12,810 nucleotides of DNA from positions 1 through 12,810 of the forward strand of contig JBEKZQ010000158.1 of NCBI GenBank assembly GCA_049509675.1, given 5' to 3'. Made by a program: the position numbers and the translations under genes. The stretch's first letter is position 1; every line of letters starts with the position of its first letter. Source of the stretch: JBEKZQ01 sp049509675 (GTDB taxonomy: Bacteria > Planctomycetota > Planctomycetia > Pirellulales > Thermoguttaceae). Positions 6,931 to 12,810 of this stretch are shown here, one piece after another. Below the pieces are notes generated by a model. The model searched no databases and was not told where the DNA came from. It saw only the letters and a program-made list of their open reading frames with translations.

Positions 6931-7083
6931 AACCGGCTATCGTGCTCACTATCGTGCGGCCCCCGGATCCTGCCTTTCCGAAATTCCCGAATGAGCAGCC
7001 TCGATTCAAGGCACCGGAGGCATCGCGGTGGCCCCCGCCGTCACTAATGGTCAAGAACATTGAATTGAAGCGAGGAGGGCGCC

Positions 7084-7702
7084 GTGGCGACACTGACCTG
7101 CCAGGGTTGTAGCCATCAGTTCTCTGTGCCCGATTGGCTGACGACCGAGATAAAATGCCCAAAGTGCAAAGCTGCATGCGGCGCTCGATCGCGCTCCGAC
7201 CACGGGAACACCCGAGTGGTACGCGCTGCGATGGTCTCTGAAGGCGCTCGACTTAGGCGCAGCAGGAGAGCGGATCCTCACCGGACTCGTCGAGAGTGCG
7301 GTCCGGCCGGAAGGCATAACGCCGGGGCTCGTATACGAACTGGTGGAGTGTGCGAGAGCCATGCTACCGAACCCCACCGATTTGCTGCCTGTTGTGCGTG
7401 CTCTCGCTGCAGCCTCGCAGGGCCTCGCAATGGAAGGCAGGAGCGCGTTCCAAACGCAGTTCGTACTGGAATTGTGCCGGGATAGCCTGCCCCGCTGCCG
7501 TCAAGTCCTCGACCAACTGCCAGGCGACCTTGCGGCCGAGGCGGTTCTAGCGCTCGAAAAGGTCCGAAACGAGTTGACAGAAGCATCGACGCCGGCGGAC
7601 AGTGCAAAGAAACCGCGCCACTTCGGTTGGGCACTGCCGATCGCCGCGTCTTTCCGAAGACTATTCAGGATTTCATCAAGCGACAGGCCGCGGTTCCTAT
7701 AG
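7084..7702 (+). pseudogene. Zinc-ribbon protein gene interrupted by a frameshift
   Basis: GTG 7084 is preceded by a perfect AGGAGG (7073-7078). The first segment reads MATLTCQGCSHQFSVPDW and ends in KCPKCKAAC: two CxxC pairs, a classical zinc ribbon. Between about 7168 and 7215 the coding text moves to the +1 frame. From about 7208 that frame reads TPEWYALRWSLKALDLGAAG and continues without a stop to TAG at 7700-7702, ending SSSDRPRFL. The second part has no start codon with a ribosome binding site; its first GTG/ATG codons (7343, 7361) lie deep inside the evident coding text. One surplus base therefore breaks a gene of about 205 codons. The second domain is helical and not recognised. It is either recently decayed or a sequencing error. 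It converges on hslU. Confidence 0.75.
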
Positions 7703-7726
7703 CCAAGCTCTGGAAACGCGACCCCA

Positions 7727-7741
7727 GGGAGCGTCACTCCC
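7727..7741 (-). terminator. Short hairpin after hslU stop
   Basis: GGGAG-TGACG-CTCCC on the minus strand, 1 bp beyond the hslU stop codon in the 40-bp gap between convergent genes. The stem is only 5 bp and no T-run follows, so terminator function is weakly supported. Confidence 0.3.
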
Positions 7742-7742
7742 G

Positions 7743-9089
7743 CTACAAGATGAACTTGCTGAGGTCCTCATCCCGGGTGACGTCCTCCAGGCGGCGGCGG
7801 ACGTAGGCGGCGTTGATCTCGACCCGGCCGGTCCCCATCTCGGGGGCCTCGAAGCTTAGCTCCTCCAGCAGCCGTTCCATGATCGTGTACAGCCGCCGGG
7901 CCCCGATGTTCTGCGTCCGCTGGTTCACCTGATAGGCGTACTCGGCCAGGGCCTGGACCGCATCGTCGGTGAACTGCAGTTCCACGCCCTCGGTCCCCAG
8001 CAGCGACTGGTACTGCTTGGTCAGCGATCCCTTCGGTTCCGTGAGAATGCGGATGAAATCCTCGCGCGAGAGGTCTTTCAACTCGACCCGGATGGGAAAC
8101 CGGCCTTGCAGTTCGGGCATCAGGTCGCTGGGCTTGGCCCGATGGAAGGCCCCCGCGGCAATGAACAAGATGTGATCGCTCTTGACGTAGCCATAACGGG
8201 TCTGCACCGTGGTGCCCTCGACGATCGGCAGCAGGTCGCGCTGCACCCCTTGACGCGAGACGTCGGCCCCGTGGGCCTGCTCGCTGGCCACGATCTTGTC
8301 GATCTCGTCGACAAAGATTATCCCCACGTTCTCGGCCAACTCGATCGCCTCGCCCTGCACCTTCTCCTGGTTGATCAGGGCGTCGCACTGCTGCTCGAAG
8401 AGGATCCGCCGGGCCTCGGCCACCGAGACTTCCCGCCGCGTGCTGTTCTTGGGCATGATCTTCTCGAACATGCCTTGCAGATCGACATCCATCTGCTCCA
8501 GGCCCATGCCGGTGAACATCAGCGGGGCCCGCTTTTGCTCCAGGACCAACTCGACGCTGCGCTGGTCCAACTCGCCGGTGGCCAGTTTCAGCCGCATTTT
8601 TTCCCGAGTGCGCTGGTGTCGTTCGGCCGAATTGGGGCCCTCGGCCGACGTGTCGATCGCCGGGGGCGCGGGCAGCAACAGATCCAGCAACCGCTCCTCG
8701 GCCCGGCGGCGGGCCTCGTCCCGCACCTGCTCCCGCTCCTGCTCCCGCACCAGGCCAATGGCGTTCTCGACCAACTCGCGGACCATGCTCTCGACGTCGC
8801 GGCCGTAATAGCCCACTTCGGTGTAACGGGTGGCCTCGACCTTGATGAACGGGGCCCCGGTGAGCTTGGCCAGCCGCCGGGCGATCTCGGTCTTGCCCAC
8901 GCCGGTGGGCCCGATCATGAGGATGTTCTTGGGGGCCACTTCCTGCCGCATCTCTGCCGGCAATTGCTGCCGCCGCCAGCGATTGCGGATGGCCACGGCC
9001 ACGGCCCGTTTCGCATCGTCCTGGCCGATGATGTGCCGGCTCAATTCGGTAACGATTTCTCGCGGAGTCAGCTCTCGCACGGTGCGCAT
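7743..9089 (-). CDS. hslU: ATP-dependent protease ATPase subunit HslU (ClpY)
   Basis: 448 residues, full family length, with the canonical start MRTVRELTPREIV and the canonical end LSKFIL, the tail that docks into and activates the HslV peptidase. Walker A GPTGVGKT (60-67), pore loop GYYG (93-96, where GYVG is usual), an intermediate domain about 110-240 with a charged helical insertion, Walker B IIFVDE (257-262), and sensor II in GARRLYTIMERLLEEL. As a hexamer it unfolds substrates and feeds them into HslV in the cytoplasm. AAGG 4 nt before ATG 9089 may serve as ribosome binding site. The usual partner gene hslV is on neither side: a PD-(D/E)xK gene lies upstream and the zinc-ribbon gene converges downstream. 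HslV would have to be encoded elsewhere. Confidence 0.97.
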   Translation of the reverse strand: MRTVRELTPREIVTELSRHIIGQDDAKRAVAVAIRNRWRRQQLPAEMRQEVAPKNILMIGPTGVGKTEIARRLAKLTGAPFIKVEATRYTEVGYYGRDVESMVRELVENAIGLVREQEREQVRDEARRRAEERLLDLLLPAPPAIDTSAEGPNSAERHQRTREKMRLKLATGELDQRSVELVLEQKRAPLMFTGMGLEQMDVDLQGMFEKIMPKNSTRREVSVAEARRILFEQQCDALINQEKVQGEAIELAENVGIIFVDEIDKIVASEQAHGADVSRQGVQRDLLPIVEGTTVQTRYGYVKSDHILFIAAGAFHRAKPSDLMPELQGRFPIRVELKDLSREDFIRILTEPKGSLTKQYQSLLGTEGVELQFTDDAVQALAEYAYQVNQRTQNIGARRLYTIMERLLEELSFEAPEMGTGRVEINAAYVRRRLEDVTRDEDLSKFIL

Positions 9090-9148
9090 TCCCCCTTCTG
9101 TTTGTCTACCGGAGACCTAGCCAAGAACAGCCGCTCGGCGTTGGATGG

Positions 9149-9178
9149 ATTTTAGCCTGATGCCATGGCCCGTGCCAG
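9149..9178 (-). promoter_or_regulatory. Possible sigma-70 promoter for hslU
   Basis: On the minus strand: CTGGCA (9178-9173), 18-bp spacer, TAAAAT (9154-9149), with a predicted start about 53 nt before ATG 9089. The -35 hexamer and spacer length are the same as those seen before the ATPase gene. Read-through from the upstream operon is the alternative. Confidence 0.35.
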
Positions 9179-9269
9179 GGATGGGAGAGACGATCTTGGA
9201 AAGACTGGGCACGATGAAGGGGATCGATACGTGATATTTCCCTACGCCTGCACTTTGGACAACAGGGGC

Positions 9270-9857
9270 TCATCGGTGGCCGGCGCGAGCGACGTTCTCG
9301 ACGGTCACGCCGGGCAACTCCCAAGCGGCGAGAGCCTGGTTCGTGACGAGCACCTCTTTCGTCAGCCAGGTTAGTTTCTTCTTGAGCAAGTTGGCTTGGT
9401 TATTTGCACGCGCCCGGGTTTCCTGTGCAATCCAGGCGGAACTTCGCCCATAGCCTCGTCGCCCCAAGTCGAATTCCAGCCAGACCACCACCTTGACGCG
9501 CAAATGTGGTTTCCGCAGGACGTCGGCACAATGCGACCAGAAAGAATCCTGCAAGACTCGCGCCGCGCCAGCAATACATACCACGCTATCCTTAGCCTTG
9601 CGCGCAACTTGGAGAAACAGCGTGTCTCCATCGCACATCTTCTCGTCATTCTTCAACTCGATAGCCGACCCTCGATAATCCTTGACTTCAATGAAGTACA
9701 AAGCAGATTGCCGATGGAGCCCAAGGAGATCCATAGCGCGCGTTAGCTGCATGGGCATGAGCCGCTCCTTGAAGAACGCGTGTTCGTCGAGTTTGCTCAC
9801 ACTCCAGGCATCATCGAACGTGAACCGCAGATTCTCTTCCACGAACGACTGGGGCAT
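9270..9857 (-). CDS. PD-(D/E)xK nuclease-like protein, second gene of ATPase-nuclease pair
   Basis: 195 residues from ATG 9857. GAGGAG (9865-9870) sits 7 nt upstream and spans the end of the ATPase gene, supporting this start over an ATG at 10067 inside that gene. The core is a restriction-endonuclease-like fold: Glu25 in KLDEHAFF, Asp43 in AMDLLGL, then strand YFIEVKDYRG carrying Glu57 and Lys59, the D...ExK metal-binding triad. The following helix has the pattern LQVARKAKDSVVCI. Later segments (VKVVVWLEFD, then a basic stretch to about 170) are not recognised. It should bind a divalent metal and cut DNA, unless the family uses the fold only for binding. It is translated directly after an ABC-like ATPase, the common architecture of two-gene phage-defence modules; no specific named system is recognised. 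Confidence 0.8.
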   Translation of the reverse strand: MPQSFVEENLRFTFDDAWSVSKLDEHAFFKERLMPMQLTRAMDLLGLHRQSALYFIEVKDYRGSAIELKNDEKMCDGDTLFLQVARKAKDSVVCIAGAARVLQDSFWSHCADVLRKPHLRVKVVVWLEFDLGRRGYGRSSAWIAQETRARANNQANLLKKKLTWLTKEVLVTNQALAAWELPGVTVENVARAGHR

Positions 9858-9861
9858 GCGC

Positions 9862-10950
9862 CTACTCCTCTGACGACTGCCTATGCGCGAAGAGATCTTG
9901 TTCTCTGTCGTAATGGGCGGCGAATTCTTCCAAGATTGGATTTGTGGAAAGATCGGCAATCGTGTCGCCCCATTCGACCTGAACTGGCTCGTGCAGCCCC
10001 GCATGGGATAAGCAGAAGAATCGCGGCTTGGCAGCCATCGCTTCCGGAGTTCCATACTCGGCAACAACCGAAAGTTCGTTCGTCAGGAGGTAATCATGCG
10101 TGGCGACGAAGACCTGGATGCCCGCGGCGGCTAGCGCCAACAGGGCGCGCGCTATCGTGGGAATGAGTTTCGGATTCATGTTGGTTTCCGGCTCGTCCCA
10201 GAAGAGCACGCTCTTTTCGGCGAGCGAACCGTTGCGAATCAGATGCGCTATCGATGCAAGTTTGCGAAGCCCTTCCGCCAACATGGGCGCCTCAAGGAGC
10301 CAATCGTCCGAAAGCGACACGTAGAACTTGTCTCCACGAAGCACCGTCTTGCCCCCGACCGCTTCGTCGAATTTCGTGACCAGATCCGCCAGAACAGGTG
10401 ACCGGATCGATCGAAGCGGGTTTGCGGAGAGATCCACGCACAGGTCGCGAAAGGTCTCGTCAAACGACAATTCCCGACGTTCGTATGCCGCGACGAAGCC
10501 GGGGTACATCGAAAGCACCTCGCTGGTTGGGATGAAGACGGCAAGGGCCTCCGTCGCCGGCGGCGTGAAGGCCGGAAAGTCGGCGTGGGCTTCCGATCCG
10601 CCGAATCGGATAGTGGTGGTCCCGAAATCGCCATAGGCAGTAACCTCGGCGTCATTTGAGCCGTGTCGAATCAAGGATGTGAGCGGTGACTGGCGCTGCT
10701 CCGGTCGGAACGTCTTCTCTAACGTCTGCAAGGTAGGCAGGCCCACTAATTCACAGATGTCCCAATTTGAATTCTCTGCGACGATTGGCCCTGTCGTCGC
10801 CATTGACCTGGTGACGCTGAAAAGCAACTTCAGAACATGCGACTTCCCCGTCCCGTTGGCCCCGATGAAGACGTTCAAGCCGGGCGAGAACTCGAATTCG
10901 GCCTCGCCGAACACCGTAAAGTCCTTGACCTTAAGTCGATCCACTCGCAT
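9862..10950 (-). CDS. AAA family ATPase (ABC/OLD-like), first gene of ATPase-nuclease pair
   Basis: 362 residues, beginning MRVDRLKVKDFTVFGEAEF, the usual first strands of RecF/OLD/AAA_21-type ATPases. Walker A IGANGTGKS (29-37), a signature-like LAEGLRKLA (224-232), Walker B SVLFWDEPE (247-255, Asp252 and Glu253) with NMNPKL after it, and the switch His285 in VATHDYLLTNEL. All motifs for ATP-driven dimerisation are present. There is no long coiled coil as in SMC or Rad50, and no Toprim domain as in OLD nucleases; the nuclease role is probably supplied by the next gene, 4 bp downstream. GGAG 8 nt upstream of ATG 10950 supports the start. In known defence pairs such an ATPase senses invading DNA or proteins and switches on the effector; that role is inferred here. 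Confidence 0.88.
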   Translation of the reverse strand: MRVDRLKVKDFTVFGEAEFEFSPGLNVFIGANGTGKSHVLKLLFSVTRSMATTGPIVAENSNWDICELVGLPTLQTLEKTFRPEQRQSPLTSLIRHGSNDAEVTAYGDFGTTTIRFGGSEAHADFPAFTPPATEALAVFIPTSEVLSMYPGFVAAYERRELSFDETFRDLCVDLSANPLRSIRSPVLADLVTKFDEAVGGKTVLRGDKFYVSLSDDWLLEAPMLAEGLRKLASIAHLIRNGSLAEKSVLFWDEPETNMNPKLIPTIARALLALAAAGIQVFVATHDYLLTNELSVVAEYGTPEAMAAKPRFFCLSHAGLHEPVQVEWGDTIADLSTNPILEEFAAHYDREQDLFAHRQSSEE

Positions 10951-10980
10951 TTCGGAATCTCCAAAGACGCGTCAGTCGGC

Positions 10981-11010
10981 ATTATAGGGCCGCCACACCC
11001 GAGGTGCCAG
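10981..11010 (-). promoter_or_regulatory. Sigma-70 promoter of the ATPase-nuclease operon
   Basis: On the minus strand: CTGGCA (11010-11005), 18-bp spacer, perfect TATAAT (10986-10981). Predicted start near 10974, giving a 24-nt leader with the ribosome binding site in it. Confidence 0.55.
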
Positions 11011-11029
11011 GACAGCTTGCCTTCGGCCC

Positions 11030-11164
11030 CATATAATCGCCACCTCAAACGGTGCGGCGGCTTATGTCCGGGAAGGGATGACGAACCTTCGCACGGCGAT
11101 GTTTCTGGAGATCGGAACGACGACGGGCGCCATTGGCGGGGCCTTCTTGGCCAGTTGCCCGTAA
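11030..11164 (+). pseudogene. TauE/SafE (TSUP) permease remnant
   Basis: One open frame reads HIIATSNGAAAYVREGM and then TNLRTAMFLEIGTTTGAI before GGAFLASCP and stop TAA (11162-11164). This matches the segment of TauE/SafE sulfite/sulfonate exporters with the pattern ATSxxAAAYVRxxxTNxRxxMxLEIxTTxGAxxGAxLA. No start codon or N-terminal membrane helices precede it, and the second half of the permease is missing. About 45 codons of a normal 250 or more remain. The missing 5' part would lie where the ATPase operon promoter now begins, so arrival of that operon may have cut the gene. Very unlikely to be functional. Confidence 0.65.
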
Positions 11165-11186
11165 GACGGATTGCCAATTCCGTCCT
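11163..11186. terminator. Possible bidirectional stem-loop at atpI end
   Basis: AAGACGGA (11163-11170) pairs with TCCGTCCT (11179-11186), 8 bp including one wobble when read on the minus strand, with an 8-nt loop. It overlaps the TAA of the permease remnant and the TAG of atpI. No T-run on the atpI side; a short T-rich stretch follows on the plus strand. Confidence 0.35.
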
Positions 11187-11463
11187 ACGATGATTTTCTC
11201 TTACGGCTCCTCTGAGTGGGCGGCTCCTCGGCGTTGCGCTTCGCCATCGACTTTACCAGTTGCATCAGTTGCAGCATGCTGGCAACAAATCCGAGGATCA
11301 CTCCCACGACCAAGAACCAATGCCTTGTTCCCAACCATAACCATTGGTCCAGCCAATAACCGCCCACCCCCGGCAATACCATACCGAGGGAGATGGTCGT
11401 GATTTGCGATACCCACCCCATCCCCACGACGATGGGGGAGCGGTCGCCGCGGGGTTCGTTCAC
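11185..11463 (-). CDS. atpI: AtpI/AtpZ-type small membrane protein
   Basis: 92 residues from GTG 11463. Two membrane helices are visible, about 16-36 (WVSQITTISLGMVLPGVGGY) and about 48-70 (HWFLVVGVILGFVASMLQLM), joined by a short loop, with a basic tail RSRKRKSS. This fits the AtpZ/AtpI family (PF09527), which assists assembly or magnesium supply of the F1Fo ATP synthase, usually encoded just before atpB. The second start choice, ATG in VVGMGW, would cut into the first helix. Ribosome binding is weak, but a good promoter sits 40-75 bp upstream. No atpB follows: the next DNA downstream is a permease remnant and a divergent operon, so it is separated from the ATP synthase genes. Confidence 0.75.
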   Translation of the reverse strand: MNEPRGDRSPIVVGMGWVSQITTISLGMVLPGVGGYWLDQWLWLGTRHWFLVVGVILGFVASMLQLMQLVKSMAKRNAEEPPTQRSRKRKSS

Positions 11464-11509
11464 GTGCGTGGCTAGCTCAGAGAGATGAACAGGCTGGCAA
11501 AAACAATGA

Positions 11510-11538
11510 AATTTAGGCGACGTCCGTGGGGAAGTCAA
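11510..11538 (-). promoter_or_regulatory. Sigma-70 promoter for atpI
   Basis: On the minus strand: TTGACT (11538-11533, five of six), 17-bp spacer, TAAATT (11515-11510). Start near 11503, about 40 nt before GTG 11463; this supports the chosen start and excludes the longer reading frame that begins at 11643. Confidence 0.5.
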
Positions 11539-11674
11539 CTTCTGTCCGAAGCAATCGACGAGATCTGCAAAGTCGGAAATACTTCCGGGAGGGACCCATG
11601 CCGCACAGTATTTTGTGCATCGCGACTTTGCACGAACGGCCAATTCTGGCTGCGCAGCCCCGATTCTCCATCAT

Positions 11675-11875
11675 TCTTTAGGGGGGGTACATAAGCGGCT
11701 CAAATGCTTTCCAAAGCCGAAACGTAGACGCAAGTTGTTTATTATTAAGAAGATGTGACTATGTGGTCAGGTCAGGCGCAGGCGATTTTTGAGGCCAAAT
11801 CCTTGCGTTTATGAATGCGACTTATTATAATCCAATGAATCGGGGTTTCGTGTTCAGCCTGGCCCCCCCCAAAGA
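11675..11875. repeat. Inverted repeat with G-tract/C-tract arms
   Basis: TCTTTAGGGGGGG (11675-11687) and CCCCCCCCAAAGA (11863-11875) are inverse copies apart from one extra A, 175 bp apart. The enclosed DNA is lower in GC. It could be the ends of a small mobile element, but the arms are low-complexity and similarity does not extend inward. Confidence 0.2.
11803..11831 (+). promoter_or_regulatory. Sigma-70 promoter in the long intergenic region
   Basis: TTGCGT (11803-11808), exactly 17-bp spacer, perfect TATAAT (11826-11831), with AT-rich DNA upstream (11740-11755). Start near 11838. The next start codon is 365 bp away, so it makes either a long leader for the DUF4912 gene or an independent RNA. 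Confidence 0.55.
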
Positions 11876-12020
11876 ATGGAACGGCTGGGTGCCTGCCGAG
11901 GAATAGGAAACGCCGAGACGGACGGCATTGCTCCGTGTTGGGAGCATTGAGGTCCGGTTATACTGCGAGCAGTCAAGAATGATACGATCGTTACCACCGT
12001 GTTACGGTTCGTATCATTTC
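11838..12020 (+). ncRNA. Candidate structured RNA of unknown class
   Basis: Downstream of the promoter at 11803-11831 the DNA has several stem-loops and no good reading frame: TGCTCC-GTGTTG-GGAGCA (11929-11946), GCCG..CGGC near 11913-11926, and a closing stem AATGATACGA (11978-11987) with TCGTATCATT (12009-12018) around a 21-nt loop that holds CCGT-GTT-ACGG. The last stem resembles a terminator, but only three Ts follow. It matches no RNA family I can recognise (not SRP, tmRNA, RNase P or 6S by eye). It may simply be the DUF4912 leader. Confidence 0.25.
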
Positions 12021-12151
12021 AAACCGCGCAAAGTACAAGTATCCCGCCTGAATTGATCCCGCAGGGAGTGTGTGCGGCGAGGATCGTCGCCACAGAGCCA
12101 GTGTTTTCCGCTCAGGGATGAAAACGAGCCACCGACCGACCCGCCGCTTTT

Positions 12152-12177
12152 GCCTGCGCCGCAAGCGCGGGGCAGGC
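12152..12177 (+). other. Leader hairpin before the DUF4912 gene
   Basis: GCCTGC (12152-12157) pairs with GCAGGC (12172-12177) around a GC-rich loop. It lies 12 nt before the GGAGG ribosome binding site and could influence initiation. Confidence 0.35.
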
Positions 12178-12202
12178 GAGCCGCATACCGGAGGTACGTC
12201 CC

Positions 12203-12810
12203 GTGATTTCCGCGACAGAACTGAAGACCCGCACGGTGAAAGACCTGGCCGCCATGGCCAGAAAGAAGAAGGTTCTGGGTTGGCATGCAATGCGGAAGGA
12301 TGAGCTCGTGCAAGCGCTCATCAAGTACGCACGTCTTGCCCAACGGCGCGGCAGTGTAGCAAGTCGTTTGGCCAAATCGACGATCCGCGCGCACAGTGCG
12401 CACAACGGGAAGGCGGCCCACAACGGAAAGAGCGGCCATAATGGGAAGAATGGTCATAATGGACAGTGCAGGCAAAAGGCTCGTCACCAGCAGAACGGCC
12501 ACAACGGCACCGCTTCCCATGCGGCCACGGCACAGAAGAAGCGCCCCCCCCGTCTCCAGAAGCGGTTGCAGCAGATCAAAGCCAAGTTGGCCCAGGCCAA
12601 AGACCTGACGTTCCGGTCGGTACAGCAGGACAACGGACAGGCGCGGGACCGGTTGGTGGTGATGGTTCGCGATCCCTACTGGTTGCACGCCTACTGGGAG
12701 TTGAACCGGCGGAGCATCGAGCGAGCGCGGGCCGCGATGGGCCAGCATTGGCACAACGCGCATCCGATTCTCCGGCTCCACGAGGTGAGCCGCAACGGTA
12801 CGACCAGTAC
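12203..12810 (+). CDS. Rho_N/SAP-like plus DUF4912 protein (cut by window end)
   Basis: The first 202 codons are in the window. GTG 12203 is preceded by GGAGG (12190-12194) at 8 nt. Residues 5-45 (LKTRTVKDLAAMARKK, then GWHAMRKDELVQALIKYAR) form a Rho N-terminal/SAP-like helix-extended loop-helix, a nucleic-acid-binding or docking unit. Residues 66-89 are four six-residue repeats of the type xHNGKx, followed by a basic helix (about 115-133). The DUF4912 domain starts about 148 with DRLVVMVRDPYWLHAYWEL and runs past the edge. In other bacteria DUF4912 genes are often near glycogen or GH57-type glucan genes, so a carbohydrate link is possible. Function is unknown. The gene overlaps a long antisense frame that is not coding. 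Confidence 0.88.
   Translation, partial: MISATELKTRTVKDLAAMARKKKVLGWHAMRKDELVQALIKYARLAQRRGSVASRLAKSTIRAHSAHNGKAAHNGKSGHNGKNGHNGQCRQKARHQQNGHNGTASHAATAQKKRPPRLQKRLQQIKAKLAQAKDLTFRSVQQDNGQARDRLVVMVRDPYWLHAYWELNRRSIERARAAMGQHWHNAHPILRLHEVSRNGTTS
12398..12469 (+). repeat. Four 18-bp in-frame tandem repeats (HNGK)
   Basis: Four consecutive six-codon units read AHNGKA, AHNGKS, GHNGKN, GHNGQC in the linker between the Rho_N-like and DUF4912 parts; a looser copy (NGHNG) follows at about 98-102. Synonymous differences between units show they are not a very recent expansion. Confidence 0.75.

Larger units (their letters stand above)
11539..12202. other. Long intergenic region between atpI and the DUF4912 gene
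   Basis: 664 bp with no convincing protein gene. It is less GC-rich than its flanks, especially 11680-11850. It holds a poly-G/poly-C inverted repeat, a promoter with perfect TATAAT, a chain of hairpins ending near 12018 and a leader hairpin before the last gene, each listed separately. The first part (11539-11675) shows only short stem-loops such as GCACA-GTATTT-TGTGC (11603-11618). Confidence 0.6.

Noticed and set aside
6991..7047. 18-codon reading frame in the zinc-ribbon leader
   Set aside because: No ribosome binding site and composition typical of random GC-rich DNA.
8106..9155. 349-codon open frame on the plus strand
   Set aside because: Antisense to hslU; repetitive His/Leu/Asp text typical of a shadow frame.
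11598..11681. 27-codon reading frame preceded by GGGAGGG
   Set aside because: The spacing to ATG is acceptable, but the peptide resembles nothing, the region is hairpin-rich and it ends in the poly-G tract; too little to call a gene.
12014..12781. 255-codon open frame on the minus strand
   Set aside because: Antisense to the DUF4912 gene, which has a good ribosome binding site and recognisable domains.
1..12810. Sigma-54 (-24/-12) promoters, CRISPR arrays, tRNA or rRNA genes
   Set aside because: TGGCAC occurs in places but without GC/TTGC at the right distance; no regular spaced repeats, no cloverleaf and no rRNA-like stretch were seen by eye.

Overview
The window looks like a chromosome segment of a high-GC bacterium, most likely a planctomycete (Planctomycetota). 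The basis is the DUF4912 protein with an N-terminal Rho_N/SAP-like segment at the right end, an AtpI-type protein of planctomycete style, a secreted GH42 enzyme, many single-gene transcription units, and hairpin relics with GGGGA...GTCC ends. This is inference from gene style, not from a marker gene.

Layout. (1) 1-2202, plus strand: the 3' end of a sensor histidine kinase, then an NtrC-type sigma-54 activator. Its receiver domain lacks the phosphoacceptor Asp and carries an in-frame 51-bp hairpin-bearing insertion. (2) 2203-4555: accessory stretch with an unrecognised 408-residue protein with a Cys-rich tail, a hairpin repeat, a PIN-domain (VapC-like) toxin with a tiny downstream partner (59 residues), and a frameshifted antitoxin-like relic on the other strand. 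(3) 4585-7702: a secreted GH42 beta-galactosidase (minus) divergent from a zinc-ribbon gene (plus) broken by a frameshift. Two good sigma-70-type promoters lie back to back between them, with palindromes that could be operators. (4) 7743-10950, minus: hslU without hslV beside it, preceded by a tight two-gene operon encoding an ABC/OLD-like AAA ATPase and a 195-residue PD-(D/E)xK nuclease-like protein. (5) 11030-11463: a truncated TauE/SafE permease relic ending tail to tail with a lone atpI. (6) 11464-12202: a long non-coding stretch with a strong promoter and several hairpins (candidate small RNA or leader). (7) 12203-end: a DUF4912 protein with HNGK repeats, cut by the window edge.

The best candidate for an undescribed system is the ATPase plus PD-(D/E)xK pair at 9270-10950. 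It has its own promoter, a 4-bp gene gap with an overlapping ribosome binding site, and sits directly beside a beheaded TauE gene, as expected for an inserted defence-type module. The second is the two-component pair whose regulator appears to have lost phosphorylation and taken up a mobile hairpin in the receiver. No tRNA, rRNA, CRISPR array or intact transposase was seen.
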